In this document: in pieces, positions 23,618 to 32,579 of the stretch
Position numbering within the stretch: the stretch's first letter is position 1
Layout: every line of letters starts with the position of its first letter
NCBI RefSeq assembly: GCF_000383615.1
Contig: NZ_KB911603.1
Span: 1 to 64,000 of the forward strand
Direction of reading: 5' to 3'
Length of the DNA stretch: 64,000 bases
Source: Streptomyces canus 299MFChir4.1
GTDB lineage: Bacteria > Actinomycetota > Actinomycetes > Streptomycetales > Streptomycetaceae
Program-made: the position numbers and the translations under genes
The notes under the pieces: model-generated
The model's database searches: none
What the model saw: the letters and a program-made list of their open reading frames with translations, nothing else
What the model was told of the DNA's origin: nothing

Positions 23618-24637
23618 ATGGTGGGCATGGTGGGTACGGAGCAAAGGGCGCGCACGAGACGCGCCCGTACGGCGGCGGCACTGCTGACCGTCACGGGCCT
23701 CTTCGCCGCGGGCTGCACGGGACACGGCGCACCCCCGACCGACGACGGACGGGGACAGTTCCGCACGGCGCAGCCGGGCACCTCGCGACCGGACACCTCG
23801 GAACCGAGCGCGAAGGCCGACGGCCCCTCGGTGCTCGCCGTGAAGATCGACAACGTGCGGGCGGCGCGCCCGCAGACCGGCCTCGACGCGGCGGACGTCG
23901 TGTACGCCGAGCAGGTCGAGGGCGGACTCAGCCGCCTCATGGCGGTGTACGCGACCAAGCTGCCGAAGGCCGTGGGCCCCGTGCGCAGCGCCCGCGAGTC
24001 GGACCTGGAGCTGCTGCGGCAGTTCCACGAACCGACGCTCGCCTTCTCCGGCGCCCAGGGCAAGTTGATGCCCCTGATCAACCGGGCACCACTGGTGGCC
24101 CGGACCCCCGAGAAGGCGTCCGGCGCCTACTTCCGCGGCGCCGGCAAGGTCGTCCCGCACAACCTCTTCCTGCATCCCGGGCGCCTGCTGCCCGCCACGC
24201 CGGGCGCGGCCGCGCTGACGAACGGCTTCCGCTACGGCCCGGCGCCGGCCGGTGGCGTCAAGGACACCTCGGAGACGGTCCGTTACCCCGCCGCCCGCTT
24301 CACCTTCACCTGGTCGCAGAGCCGGGAGCGCTGGCTGGTCTCGATGGACGGCGCACCGGACGTGACGGCCGACGGGAAGCGGCTGGCCCCGGCCACGGTC
24401 GTCGTGCAGTACGTGAAGATCCGCAAGTCCGCCTTCCACGACTTCCTCGGCAACAACACGCCGTACACGGTGACCGTGGGCTCGGGAAGGGCGAAGGTGC
24501 TGCGCGACGGCCGCGCCTACGACGTGAACTGGAAGCGGGCGAAGGCCGCGGACGGCACGGACTTCACCACGAAGGACGGCTCCCCGGTGAACTTCGCCGA
24601 GGGCCAGGTGTGGGTCGTCTTCGCGAAGGCGTCCTGA
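23618..24637 (+). CDS. DUF3048 (YerB-like) lipoprotein
   Basis: A 339-residue putative lipoprotein: a basic N-terminus RARTRRARTAAAL, a hydrophobic stretch, and the lipobox LFAAGC with Cys at about 33. The mature part contains the two DUF3048 halves: VLAVKIDNVRAARPQTGL, VVYAEQVEGGLSRLMAVY, VGPVRSARESDLELL, and a C-terminal segment ending GQVWVVFAKAS. B. subtilis YerB belongs to this family; its biochemical role is unclear. ATGs at 23618 and 23627 are both possible within the repeated ATGGTGGGC. The stop codon abuts the convergent pcaV stop. Confidence 0.85.
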   Translation: MVGMVGTEQRARTRRARTAAALLTVTGLFAAGCTGHGAPPTDDGRGQFRTAQPGTSRPDTSEPSAKADGPSVLAVKIDNVRAARPQTGLDAADVVYAEQVEGGLSRLMAVYATKLPKAVGPVRSARESDLELLRQFHEPTLAFSGAQGKLMPLINRAPLVARTPEKASGAYFRGAGKVVPHNLFLHPGRLLPATPGAAALTNGFRYGPAPAGGVKDTSETVRYPAARFTFTWSQSRERWLVSMDGAPDVTADGKRLAPATVVVQYVKIRKSAFHDFLGNNTPYTVTVGSGRAKVLRDGRAYDVNWKRAKAADGTDFTTKDGSPVNFAEGQVWVVFAKAS

Positions 24638-25102
24638 TCAGCGCGGGCTGACGAGGGGTTCCGCGGGATTGCGGAGCCCCTCCGCCGCGTCCGCGACCCG
24701 GCGGATGAGCTCGAAGAACCGGCTCTGTTCGTCGTCGGAGAGCGGGGCCAGGAAGACCTGGTTCATCCGGGCGGTGCGCACGGTCAGTTTGCGGTGGGTG
24801 CGGACCCCGTCGTCGGTCAGGCGCAGCAGGAAGCGGCGGCCGTCCTGGGGGTCGCGGACCTTGTCGAGCAGCCCGCGCCGGCCGAGCCGGCTGATGACCT
24901 CGGCGATGGTGGACCGGTCGAGCCCCACCCGCTCCCCCACCGTGCGCTGATCGAGGCCCGGCTCGGCGACGAGAGCGTTCAGGACCGCGAACTGGGGCGA
25001 GGTGATCTCCTCGGAGACCATCGTGTTCCACAGCAGGTAGTGCGCCTGCTGGAGTCGCCGGGCGAGGTGCCCGGGGTGGGTGGTGAGGTCCACCGCGGCC
25101 AT
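24638..25102 (-). CDS. pcaV: MarR-family regulator of protocatechuate catabolism (PcaV-like)
   Basis: A 154-residue MarR protein: helix-rich N-terminus LARRLQQAHYLLWNTMV, winged helix at about 40-105 (PQFAVLNALVAEP, RTVGERVGLDRSTIAEVISR, and the wing RDPQDGRRFLLRLT), and a C-terminal dimerisation helix. It is divergent from pcaI, and the Streptomyces orthologue PcaV represses the pca operon until protocatechuate binds, so the same role is inferred here. The ATG at 25102 gives MAAVDLT. The 127-bp spacer contains palindromes fit for its binding. Confidence 0.92.
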   Translation of the reverse strand: MAAVDLTTHPGHLARRLQQAHYLLWNTMVSEEITSPQFAVLNALVAEPGLDQRTVGERVGLDRSTIAEVISRLGRRGLLDKVRDPQDGRRFLLRLTDDGVRTHRKLTVRTARMNQVFLAPLSDDEQSRFFELIRRVADAAEGLRNPAEPLVSPR

Positions 25103-25124
25103 GTGCGCTCCCGAGTCAGGTTGG

Positions 25125-25213
25125 TTGGTGCACTGAAGAGTAGTGAGCCTTGACGCCAGGCTGCCACAGTGGCAGCTTAAGAGAAACCTCGCTGGAATAC
25201 TCAGTGCACTGAG
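25125..25213. promoter_or_regulatory. pcaV-pcaI operator region with three dyads
   Basis: Perfect palindrome CTCAGTGCACTGAG lies at 25200-25213, and a degenerate copy TTGGTGCACTGAAG at 25125-25138. Their GTGCAC cores are 76 bp apart. Between them, GCTGCCACAGTGGCAGC (25160-25176) is a perfect 8-1-8 dyad. The paired GTGCAC sites are the better candidates for PcaV; the central dyad could be a second operator. Confidence 0.65.
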
Positions 25214-25229
25214 CAACGGAGATGGGGCT

Positions 25230-25991
25230 GTGCGGATGGACAAGGTGGTCGCCACGGCCCGGGAGGCGGTGGCCGATGTGCCGGAGGGCGCGTCGCTCGC
25301 AGTGGGCGGTTTCGGGCTGAGCGGTGTGCCCAACGTGCTCATCCAGGCCCTGTACGAGCAGGGCACCGGCTCCCTGTCAGTGGTCTCCAACAACTGCGGG
25401 GCGATGGAATCGGGCCTCGCCGTCCTGCTCGCCGCCGGGCGGATCGCCCGGGTGACCGGCTCCTACATCGGCGCCAACAAGGAGTTCGCCCGCCAGTACC
25501 TGGCCGGCGAACTGGAGGTCGAGATGATCCCGCAGGGCACGCTCGCCGAGCGGCTGCGGGCGGGCGGCGCCGGGATCCCCGCGTTCTTCACCCCGGCCGG
25601 CGTCGGGACCCAGGTCGCCGACGGGGGACTGCCCTGGCGCTACGACGGCCACGGCGGCGTCGCGGTGGCCTCGCCGCCGAAGGAGGTGCGGGAGTTCGAC
25701 GGCACGGAGTACGTCCTGGAGCACGGGATCCGCACCGACTTCGCCCTGGTGCGGGCGGCGAAGGGCGACCGGCACGGCAACCTGGTCTTCAACAAGTCCA
25801 CCCGGAACTTCAACCCCCTGGCGGCCATGGCGGGCCGGGTCACGATCGCCGAGGTGGAGGAGCTGGTGGAGCCCGGCGAGATCGACCCGGACGCGGTGCA
25901 CCTGCCGGGGATCTTCGTACAGCGGGTGATCGCGCTGACGCCCGAGCAGGCGACGGACAAGCGGATCGAGCAGCGGACGGTGAGCAGCTGA
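25230..25991 (+). CDS. pcaI: 3-oxoadipate CoA-transferase subunit A
   Basis: A 253-residue alpha subunit of beta-ketoadipate:succinyl-CoA transferase, which loads CoA onto 3-oxoadipate. It carries the glycine-rich LAVGGFGLSGVPNVLI segment, a GAMESGLAVLL helix, and the typical ARQYLAGELEVEMIPQGTLA region, as in class I CoA-transferase A subunits. I take the GTG at 25230 because GGAG lies 8 bases upstream; an ATG two codons later (25236) is the alternative. It is the first gene of the seven-gene pca operon, and its ATGA overlap couples it to pcaJ. Expression should follow PcaV derepression. Confidence 0.93.
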   Translation: MRMDKVVATAREAVADVPEGASLAVGGFGLSGVPNVLIQALYEQGTGSLSVVSNNCGAMESGLAVLLAAGRIARVTGSYIGANKEFARQYLAGELEVEMIPQGTLAERLRAGGAGIPAFFTPAGVGTQVADGGLPWRYDGHGGVAVASPPKEVREFDGTEYVLEHGIRTDFALVRAAKGDRHGNLVFNKSTRNFNPLAAMAGRVTIAEVEELVEPGEIDPDAVHLPGIFVQRVIALTPEQATDKRIEQRTVSS

Positions 25992-26635
25992 TGGCCTGGA
26001 CCCGGGAACAGATGGCCGCGCGGGCCGCGCGTGAGCTCCAGGACGGTCAGTACGTCAACCTCGGCATCGGCCTGCCGACGCTGATCCCGAACTATCTCCC
26101 GCCGGGCGTCGAGGTGATCCTCGAATCCGAGAACGGCATCCTGGGCACCGGCCCCTACCCCACCGAGGACCAGGTCGACCCGGATCTGATCAACGCGGGC
26201 AAGGAGACCGTGACGGTGCTGCCGGGGGCGTCCTTCTTCGACTCGGCGCTGTCCTTCGGGATGATCCGGGGCGGGCACATCGACGTGGCCGTGCTGGGTG
26301 CCATGCAGGTGTCCGAGACCGGCGACCTGGCCAACTGGGCCATTCCCGGCAAGCTGATCACCGGGATCGGCGGGGCGATGGACCTGGTCCACGGCGCCCG
26401 TACGGTCATCGTGGTGATGACGCACACCGCCAAGGACGGCTCGCCGAAGATCCTCACCGAGTGCGCGCTGCCGCTGACCGGCAAGGCGTGTGTGAACCGG
26501 ATCATCACCGACCTCGGCGTCCTGGACGTCACCGAGGACGGTCTGCTGCTGGTCGAGACGGCGCCCGGGGTGGGCGTCGAGGAGATCACCGCCAAGACCG
26601 ACGCGAAGCTGACCGTCGCGGAGGGCCTGCAGTGA
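25991..26635 (+). CDS. pcaJ: 3-oxoadipate CoA-transferase subunit B
   Basis: A 214-residue beta subunit of the 3-oxoadipate:succinyl-CoA transferase. The catalytic glutamate is Glu47 in ILESENGILGTGP, the class I CoA-transferase signature. GIGLPTLIPNYLP, SFGMIRGGHIDVAVLGAMQV and the C-terminal VTEDGLLLVETAPGV are also typical. It forms a heterotetramer with PcaI. The ATG overlaps the pcaI stop (ATGA), and its own stop overlaps the pcaF GTG, so stoichiometric expression by translational coupling is likely. Confidence 0.95.
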   Translation: MAWTREQMAARAARELQDGQYVNLGIGLPTLIPNYLPPGVEVILESENGILGTGPYPTEDQVDPDLINAGKETVTVLPGASFFDSALSFGMIRGGHIDVAVLGAMQVSETGDLANWAIPGKLITGIGGAMDLVHGARTVIVVMTHTAKDGSPKILTECALPLTGKACVNRIITDLGVLDVTEDGLLLVETAPGVGVEEITAKTDAKLTVAEGLQ

Positions 26636-27834
26636 GAACCGTCTACATCGTCGACGCGGTCCGCACCCCGGTCGGCCGCTACAACGGCTCCCTCGCCTCG
26701 GTGCGCCCGGACGACCTGGGCGCCCACGCCATCCGTGAACTCCTCGCCCGCACTCCCGACTTGGACCCCTCCCGGATCGAGGACGTCTACTTCGGCAACG
26801 CCAACGGCGCCGGCGAGGAGAACCGCAACGTCGGCCGGATGGCCGCGCTGCTGGCGGGCCTGCCGACCTCGGTGCCGGGGGTGACCGTCAACCGGCTGTG
26901 CGCGTCGGGTCTGGAGGCGGTGATCCAGGCGGCCCGGGCGATCGCCCTCGGGGACGCCTCGATCGCCGTGGCCGGTGGTGTGGAGTCGATGACCCGGGCA
27001 CCGTACGTGCTGCCCAAGTCCGACCGTGCGTTCCCGGCCGGGCACGCCGAGCTGTACTCGACGACCCTGGGCTGGCGCATGGTCAACCCGAGGATGGAGC
27101 CGCAGTGGACGATCCCGCTGGGCGAGTCTGCCGAACTGATCGCCGACAAGCACAAGATCAGCCGTGAACAGCAGGACGAGTTCGCGCTCGACTCCCACCG
27201 CAAGGCGGCCGCGGCGCATGCGGCGGGGCTGTTCGACGCCGAGCTCGCGCCGGTGCCCGTCCCGCAGCGCAAGGGCGAGCCGGTCGTCTTCGGCGCCGAC
27301 GAGTGCGTACGGCCGGATGCCTCGCTGGAGGCGATGGCCAAGCTCAAGCCCTCCTTCCGTACTTCTGAAGGCACCGTGACCGCGGGCAACGCCTCGCCCT
27401 TGAACGACGGCGCCGCCGCGCTGCTGCTCGTCGACGACGAGGGCCTCGCCACCACCGGTCGCGAGCCGCTGGCCCGGATCTCCGCGACCGGCGTCAACGC
27501 GCTGGACCCGCACTACTTCGGACTCGCCCCCGTCGAGGCGGTCAACCGGGCACTCGCCAAGGCGGGCAAGGGATTTGGCGACCTGTCGGTGCTGGAGCTG
27601 AACGAGGCGTTCGCCGCCCAGGTGCTCGGCTGCGTGGCCGAGTGGCCCGAGTTCGACCCGGCGATCCTCAACCCGCAGGGCGGCGCGATCGCCCTCGGCC
27701 ACCCGCTGGGTGCCTCCGGCGCCCGCCTAGCCGGCACGGTCGCCCACCAACTCGCCCGCAGGGGCGGCGGAGTCGGCGTCGCCACCCTGTGCATCGGTGT
27801 CGGTCAGGGCCTCGCCCTCGTCCTCGAACGTTAA
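26632..27834 (+). CDS. pcaF: 3-oxoadipyl-CoA thiolase
   Basis: A 400-residue thiolase that splits 3-oxoadipyl-CoA into succinyl-CoA and acetyl-CoA, the last step of the pathway. Active-site residues are Cys90 in NRLCASGLEAV, His357 in GGAIALGHPLGASGAR, and Cys387 in LCIGVGQG. The N-terminus RTVYIVDAVRTPVGRYNG is classic for PcaF. The GTG start overlaps the pcaJ stop (GTGA at 26632). The stop is TAA, followed 17 bp later by pcaH. Confidence 0.95.
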   Translation: MRTVYIVDAVRTPVGRYNGSLASVRPDDLGAHAIRELLARTPDLDPSRIEDVYFGNANGAGEENRNVGRMAALLAGLPTSVPGVTVNRLCASGLEAVIQAARAIALGDASIAVAGGVESMTRAPYVLPKSDRAFPAGHAELYSTTLGWRMVNPRMEPQWTIPLGESAELIADKHKISREQQDEFALDSHRKAAAAHAAGLFDAELAPVPVPQRKGEPVVFGADECVRPDASLEAMAKLKPSFRTSEGTVTAGNASPLNDGAAALLLVDDEGLATTGREPLARISATGVNALDPHYFGLAPVEAVNRALAKAGKGFGDLSVLELNEAFAAQVLGCVAEWPEFDPAILNPQGGAIALGHPLGASGARLAGTVAHQLARRGGGVGVATLCIGVGQGLALVLER

Positions 27835-27851
27835 GGAACGCAGGATTCCCC

Positions 27852-28625
27852 ATGACTCTCACCCAGCACGACATCGACCAGGAAATCGCCGCCGAGCACG
27901 CCGCCTACGAGAAGCGGCTCGCCGACGGCGCTCCCGTCGAGCACCAGCCGCGCCGCGACTACGCGCCCTACCGTTCCTCGGTGCTGCGGCACCCGAAGCA
28001 GCCGCCGATCACCATCGACGTGTCCAAGGACCCGGAGCTGGTCGAGCTGCACTCGCCCGCCTTCGGGGAGCGGGACATCACCGAGATCGACAACGACCTG
28101 ACGCGGCAGCACAACGGGGAGCCGATCGGTGAGCGGATCACCGTCGAGGGCCGGCTCCTCGACCGGAACGGCCGTCCGCTGCGCGGTCAGCTCGTCGAGA
28201 TCTGGCAGGCGAACTCGGCCGGGCGCTACGCCCACCAGCGCGAGCAACACGACGCCCCGCTGGACCCGAACTTCACCGGCGTGGGCCGCACCCTGACCGA
28301 CGACAGCGGCTGCTACCGCTTCACCACCGTCCAGCCGGGCCCCTACCCGTGGCGCCAGCACGTCAACGCGTGGCGGCCGGCCCACATACACTTCTCGATC
28401 TTCGGCACGGCCTTCACCCAGCGGCTGGTGACGCAGATGTACTTCCCGAGCGACCCGCTGTTCCCGTACGACCCGATCATCCAGTCGGTGACCGACGACT
28501 CGGCCCGTCAGCGGCTCGTCGCCACCTACGACCACAGCCTGTCCGTGCCGGAGTTCTCGATGGGCTACCACTGGGACATCGTGCTCGACGGGCCGCAGGC
28601 CACCTGGATCGAAGAAGGACGCTGA
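27852..28625 (+). CDS. pcaH: Protocatechuate 3,4-dioxygenase beta subunit
   Basis: A 257-residue subunit carrying the non-haem Fe(III) that opens protocatechuate to 3-carboxymuconate by intradiol cleavage. The ligand tyrosines and histidines lie in YRFTTVQPGPYPWRQHVN and WRPAHIHFSIFG. The N-terminal extension with RDYAPYRSSVLRHPKQP is typical of beta subunits. The ATG at 27852 follows AGGA-like purines. pcaG follows after 6 bp, and the two proteins form the (alpha-beta-Fe) multimer. Confidence 0.95.
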   Translation: MTLTQHDIDQEIAAEHAAYEKRLADGAPVEHQPRRDYAPYRSSVLRHPKQPPITIDVSKDPELVELHSPAFGERDITEIDNDLTRQHNGEPIGERITVEGRLLDRNGRPLRGQLVEIWQANSAGRYAHQREQHDAPLDPNFTGVGRTLTDDSGCYRFTTVQPGPYPWRQHVNAWRPAHIHFSIFGTAFTQRLVTQMYFPSDPLFPYDPIIQSVTDDSARQRLVATYDHSLSVPEFSMGYHWDIVLDGPQATWIEEGR

Positions 28626-28631
28626 CCAGCC

Positions 28632-29237
28632 ATGACGAAGATCGACACCAGTCGTCCGGAGACCGTGCTGCCGACCCCGTCGCACACGGTCGGCCCCTTC
28701 TACGGCCACGCCCTGCCCTTCCCCGGCGGCGGCGACATCGCCCCTGTCGGCCACCCGGACACCCTCACCCTCCAGGGCTACATCACCGACGGCGAGGGCA
28801 ACCCGCTGCCGGACGCCTTCCTGGAGCTGTGGAGCGCCGACCCCGAGGGCAACGTCCCGCAGGTCGACGGCTCGATCCGGCGCGACCCCGCGAGCGGTGG
28901 TTACCTCGGCCGCAACGGTGTGGAGTTCACCGGCTGGGGCCGGATCCAGACCGACGCCAACGGCCACTGGACCGCCCGGACCCTGCGGCCGGGCGCGCGC
29001 GGGCGGAGCGCGCCGTACATCAGCGTGTGCGTCTTCGCGCGCGGGCTGCTGGTGCACCTGTACACCCGCATCTACCTGCCGGGCGACGAGGCGGCCCTGA
29101 GCGCCGACCCGCTGCTGGCCCGGGTGCCGGCGGAGCGGCGCGACACGCTGATCGCGCGGAGGCAGGGCGACGGCATCTACCGTTTCGACATCCGCCTTCA
29201 GGGCGAAGGCGAAACGGTCTTCCTGGAGTTCCAGTGA
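28632..29237 (+). CDS. pcaG: Protocatechuate 3,4-dioxygenase alpha subunit
   Basis: A 201-residue alpha subunit that shares the dioxygenase fold but lacks a full iron-ligand set, as usual. Diagnostic segments are PSHTVGPFYGHALPF, LELWSADPEGNVPQ, GWGRIQTDANGHWTART, APYISVCVFARGLLVHLYTR and the C-terminal IYRFDIRLQGEGETVFLEF. It shapes the active site of PcaH. Its stop overlaps the pcaB GTG start (GTGA at 29234). Confidence 0.95.
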   Translation: MTKIDTSRPETVLPTPSHTVGPFYGHALPFPGGGDIAPVGHPDTLTLQGYITDGEGNPLPDAFLELWSADPEGNVPQVDGSIRRDPASGGYLGRNGVEFTGWGRIQTDANGHWTARTLRPGARGRSAPYISVCVFARGLLVHLYTRIYLPGDEAALSADPLLARVPAERRDTLIARRQGDGIYRFDIRLQGEGETVFLEFQ

Positions 29238-30565
29238 CTTCTCCCGATCCGGACACCGGCCTGCTCGCCCCCGGGTGGGCAGGCTCCCCCGCCGCCGCGG
29301 CGACCTCCGACGGCGCCTACCTCCAGGCGCTGCTGGACGCGGAGGCGGCGCTGACCAGGGCGCAGGCAGCGCTCGGCCTGGCTCCGACGGAGGCGGCCGC
29401 CGCCGTGACCGAGGCGGCCGACGCGGGCCGTTTCGACGTACGCTCGCTCGCCGAGCGGGCGCGCGGCGGCGGCAACCCCGTGATTCCCCTGGTCGCCGAC
29501 CTCACGCAGGCGGTCGGCGAGGAGTACGGCCCGTACGTGCACCGGGGCGCCACCAGCCAGGACATCCTGGACACGGCGGCCATGCTGGTCGCGAGCCGCA
29601 CACTCGATCTCCTGCTGACCGACCTCGACCGCGTCCAGCGGGCCCTGGCCCGGCTCGCCGCCGACCACCGCGACACCGCGATGCCCGGCCGGACGCTCAC
29701 CCAGCACGCCGTACCGACGACGTTCGGGCTGAAGGCCGCCGGGTGGCGTTCGCTGGTACTGGACGCGCGGGACCGGGTCACAGCCGTACAAGACTCCCTG
29801 CCCGTCCAACTCGGCGGCGCCGCCGGGACCTTGGCGGCCTTCACGGCGTACGGCACCGAGGACACCGCGGCCCTCACGGCAGCCTTCGCCGACGAGCTCG
29901 GCCTCGGGGTGCCGTCGCTCCCCTGGCACACCCTGCGCACCCCGATCGCCGACCTCGCCGGCTGTCTGGCCTTCACCGCCGGCGCGCTGGGCAAGATCGC
30001 CGCGGATGTGCTCGTGCTCGGCCGTACCGAGATCGCCGAGCTCGCGGAGGGCAGCGGGGGTGGCTCCTCGGCCATGCCGCACAAGGCGAATCCCGTGCGG
30101 TCCACGCTGATCGCCGCCGCCGCCCGGCGCGCCCCGCAGCTCGCGGCCACGCTGTACGGCTCGCTCGCCGCCGAGGACGAGCGGCCCGCCGGAGCCTGGC
30201 ACACCGAGTGGGAGCCGCTCAGGGACCTGCTGCGGCTGGTCGGCGGAGCCGCCCGGGACGCCGCCGAACTGACCTCGGGGCTGCGGGTCCACGCCGGCAC
30301 CATGCGCGAACACCTCGATCTGACCCACGGGTTGATCGTCTCCGAGCGGCTGTCCGCCGAGCTGGCGCCCGTGCTGGGCCGCGCCCGCGCCAAGGCACTG
30401 CTGACGGAGCTCGCCGAACGGACGTACGCCGAGGGTGTGTCGCTCGGTGAACTCCTCCGCCAGGAGCCCGAGTTGAAGGACGTCGACCTCGACGAGCTCA
30501 CCGACCCCGCCCGTTACACCGGCTCCGCCGGTGCCCTCACCGACCGTGCTCTGGAGCGACGTTGA
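29234..30565 (+). CDS. pcaB: 3-carboxy-cis,cis-muconate cycloisomerase
   Basis: A 443-residue member of the fumarase/aspartase superfamily that lactonises 3-carboxymuconate to 4-carboxymuconolactone. The superfamily signature GSSAMPHKANPV is present, with YVHRGATSQDILDTA and TLTQHAVPTTFGLKA as the other conserved regions. The GTG start overlaps the pcaG stop, and the stop overlaps the TTG of pcaL. The length agrees with bacterial PcaB. Confidence 0.94.
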   Translation: MTSPDPDTGLLAPGWAGSPAAAATSDGAYLQALLDAEAALTRAQAALGLAPTEAAAAVTEAADAGRFDVRSLAERARGGGNPVIPLVADLTQAVGEEYGPYVHRGATSQDILDTAAMLVASRTLDLLLTDLDRVQRALARLAADHRDTAMPGRTLTQHAVPTTFGLKAAGWRSLVLDARDRVTAVQDSLPVQLGGAAGTLAAFTAYGTEDTAALTAAFADELGLGVPSLPWHTLRTPIADLAGCLAFTAGALGKIAADVLVLGRTEIAELAEGSGGGSSAMPHKANPVRSTLIAAAARRAPQLAATLYGSLAAEDERPAGAWHTEWEPLRDLLRLVGGAARDAAELTSGLRVHAGTMREHLDLTHGLIVSERLSAELAPVLGRARAKALLTELAERTYAEGVSLGELLRQEPELKDVDLDELTDPARYTGSAGALTDRALERR

Positions 30566-31683
30566 CCGATACCCTCCTCAACCACCGCGCCGAGGGCCCC
30601 GCGTCCGCTCCCCCGCTGCTGCTCGGCCCGTCGCTCGGGACGTCGTACGCCCTGTGGGACAAGGTGGCGCCCGAGCTGTCCCTCACCCACCGGGTGATCC
30701 GCTGGGACCTGCCCGGACACGGCGGTTCGGCGGCGGACCTGATCGGTCCCGGCGCGGGCGTGGGTGACCTCGCCGACCTGGTGCTGGCGCTCGCCGACTC
30801 GCTCGGCGTCGAGCGGTTCGCCTACGCGGGGGTGTCCCTCGGGGGCGCGGTCGGTCTGCATCTGGCCGTGCATCACCCGGAGCGCGTCACATCGCTGGTG
30901 GTGATCTGCTCCTCGGCCCACTTCAACGGCAGCAAGCCGTGGGAGGAGCGGGCCGAGCGGGTCCGCCGGGAGGGCATGGAGTGGCTGCTGGAGAGCGCGA
31001 ACTCCCGTTGGTTCGCGGGTGACTTCACCGTGCCGGAGCTCGTACGGGACCACGCCGAGGCCGATCCGGAGGCGTACGCGGCCTGCTGTGACGCCCTGGC
31101 CTCCTTCGACCTGCGCGACCGGCTGACCGGGATCTCCGCGCCCACCCTGCTGATCGCCGGCCGCCAGGACCCGGCGACCCCGCCGCCCCATCTGCGGGAG
31201 ATCGCCGACGCGGTGCCGCGTGCCACGCTCGTCGAACTCCCGGGGGCCTCGCACCTGGCCCCGGCGCAGTGCCCGGAGGCCGTTCTCACCGCTCTGCGCG
31301 CGCATCTCGACGGGGGTGCCAAGCGGGGCATGGAAGTGCGGCGCGAGGTGCTCGGGGACGCGCACGTGGACCGGGCGCAGGCCCGGCAGACGCCCTTCAC
31401 TGCGCGCTTCCAGGACTTCATCTCACGGTACGCGTGGGGCGAGATCTGGACCGACCCGACGCTCAGCCGCCGCGAGCGCAGCATGATCACGCTGACGGCG
31501 CTGGTCGCGCACGGCCATGACGACGAGCTGGCCATGCATGTGCGGGCGGCCCGGCGCAACGGCCTCACGCCGGAGGAGATCGGGGCCGTACTGCTCCAGA
31601 CGGCCGTCTACTGCGGGGTACCGGCGGCGAACTCGGCGTTCGCCACGGCCCAGCGGGTGCTGGCGGAGGAGACCGAAGGGTGA
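30562..31683 (+). CDS. pcaL: Fused 3-oxoadipate enol-lactonase / 4-carboxymuconolactone decarboxylase
   Basis: A 373-residue natural fusion of PcaD and PcaC, the arrangement known as PcaL in actinobacteria. The alpha/beta hydrolase half (about 1-250) has the nucleophile elbow AGVSLGGAVG, Asp in LLIAGRQDPATPP and His in LPGASHLAP. The decarboxylase half (about 260-370) contains ISRYAWGEIWTDPTLSRRER and HVRAARRNGLTPEEIGAVLL. The two activities are not successive in the usual order (decarboxylation first), so the fusion may channel the lactone. The TTG start overlaps the pcaB stop (TTGA). Confidence 0.94.
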   Translation: MTDTLLNHRAEGPASAPPLLLGPSLGTSYALWDKVAPELSLTHRVIRWDLPGHGGSAADLIGPGAGVGDLADLVLALADSLGVERFAYAGVSLGGAVGLHLAVHHPERVTSLVVICSSAHFNGSKPWEERAERVRREGMEWLLESANSRWFAGDFTVPELVRDHAEADPEAYAACCDALASFDLRDRLTGISAPTLLIAGRQDPATPPPHLREIADAVPRATLVELPGASHLAPAQCPEAVLTALRAHLDGGAKRGMEVRREVLGDAHVDRAQARQTPFTARFQDFISRYAWGEIWTDPTLSRRERSMITLTALVAHGHDDELAMHVRAARRNGLTPEEIGAVLLQTAVYCGVPAANSAFATAQRVLAEETEG

Positions 31684-31732
31684 CCCCGGCAGGGGCAGGC
31701 ACGCGAGACCACGATGTGCCTACCGTGGGGGC

Positions 31733-32524
31733 ATGTCGACCATCCTGATCACCGGCGCCACCTCCGGTCTCGGCCGTTACGTCGCCTTCGAACTGGTCCG
31801 CGCCGGCCATGTCGTCCTCGCCCACGGGCGGGACCCGGGCCGCACCGAGAGCCTGGTGGCGGAGCTGCGGACCGAGGGGGAGGCCGAGGGCTTCGTGGCC
31901 GACCTCGCCTCCCTGGCCCAGGTGCGCGAGCTGGGCGCGAGGGTCGCCGAGGCCCGTCCCGGACTCGACGTCCTGGTCAACAACGCGGGCGCGGGCGCGG
32001 GTTCGCCCGGCTCGGGCCGTGAGGTGAGCGCGGACGGACACGAACTGCGGCTGGCGGTGAACTACTTGGCGCCGGTGGCCCTGACCCGGTCCCTGCTTCC
32101 GGTGCTGCGGGCGAACGCACCGGCCCGCATCGTCAACGTGGGTTCGGCGGGGCAGGAGCCGATCGACTTCGACGACCCGGAGTTCAACCGCGGCTACTCG
32201 GGCTTCGCCGCGTACTGCCGGGCCAAGTTCGCCCTGGCGGCCCACACCTTCGCCCTGGCCGAGGAGTTGACGGGCACGGGAGTCGCGGTCAACGTCCTGC
32301 ACCCGGCGACCTTCATGGACACGGCGATGGTCAGGGCGGGCGGGGTGGCGCCTTGGTCGACGGTCGCGGACGGGGCGCCTGGTGTGCTGGCCCTGGCTAC
32401 GCAGGACGTGGGTACGGGCCGCTACTTCGACGGGACTCGTCCGGCGCGGGCGCACGAGGAGACGTACGACGGGGAGGTGCAGAAGCGCCTGGCGACGCTG
32501 ACGGATCAACTCCTCGCGCCGTAG
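31733..32524 (+). CDS. Short-chain dehydrogenase/reductase
   Basis: A 263-residue classical SDR. The cofactor motif is TGATSGLGRYVA, the NNAG motif is present (DVLVNNAGAGAG), and the catalytic set is Ser in NVGSAGQ with Tyr and Lys in YCRAKFA. An Arg after the second strand (HGRDPGRTE) favours NADPH. The substrate is unknown. It begins 49 bp after pcaL on the same strand and might be read through from the pca operon, but it has no known role in the pathway. The ATG at 31733 is the clear start. Confidence 0.87.
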   Translation: MSTILITGATSGLGRYVAFELVRAGHVVLAHGRDPGRTESLVAELRTEGEAEGFVADLASLAQVRELGARVAEARPGLDVLVNNAGAGAGSPGSGREVSADGHELRLAVNYLAPVALTRSLLPVLRANAPARIVNVGSAGQEPIDFDDPEFNRGYSGFAAYCRAKFALAAHTFALAEELTGTGVAVNVLHPATFMDTAMVRAGGVAPWSTVADGAPGVLALATQDVGTGRYFDGTRPARAHEETYDGEVQKRLATLTDQLLAP

Positions 32525-32530
32525 CTCCCC

Positions 32531-32575
32531 CGGGGCGGGGGGAACTGCGCGACCAGCCCCCTCCGGCCCGCAGAC
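32531..32575. repeat. Dispersed Streptomyces intergenic repeat (candidate)
   Basis: The stretch containing GGGGGGAACTGCGCGACCAG followed by CCCCCTCCGGCCCGCAG resembles a short GC-rich sequence I recall between many Streptomyces genes. The G6 and C5 runs can pair as a hairpin, so it may terminate both the SDR gene and the convergent ATPase gene. Confidence 0.5.
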
Positions 32576-32579
32576 GAGA

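Noticed and set aside
23618..23640. Short repeat of GGGCATGGT at the start of the DUF3048 gene
   Set aside because: Only two short units that create alternative starts; too little for a separate repeat feature.
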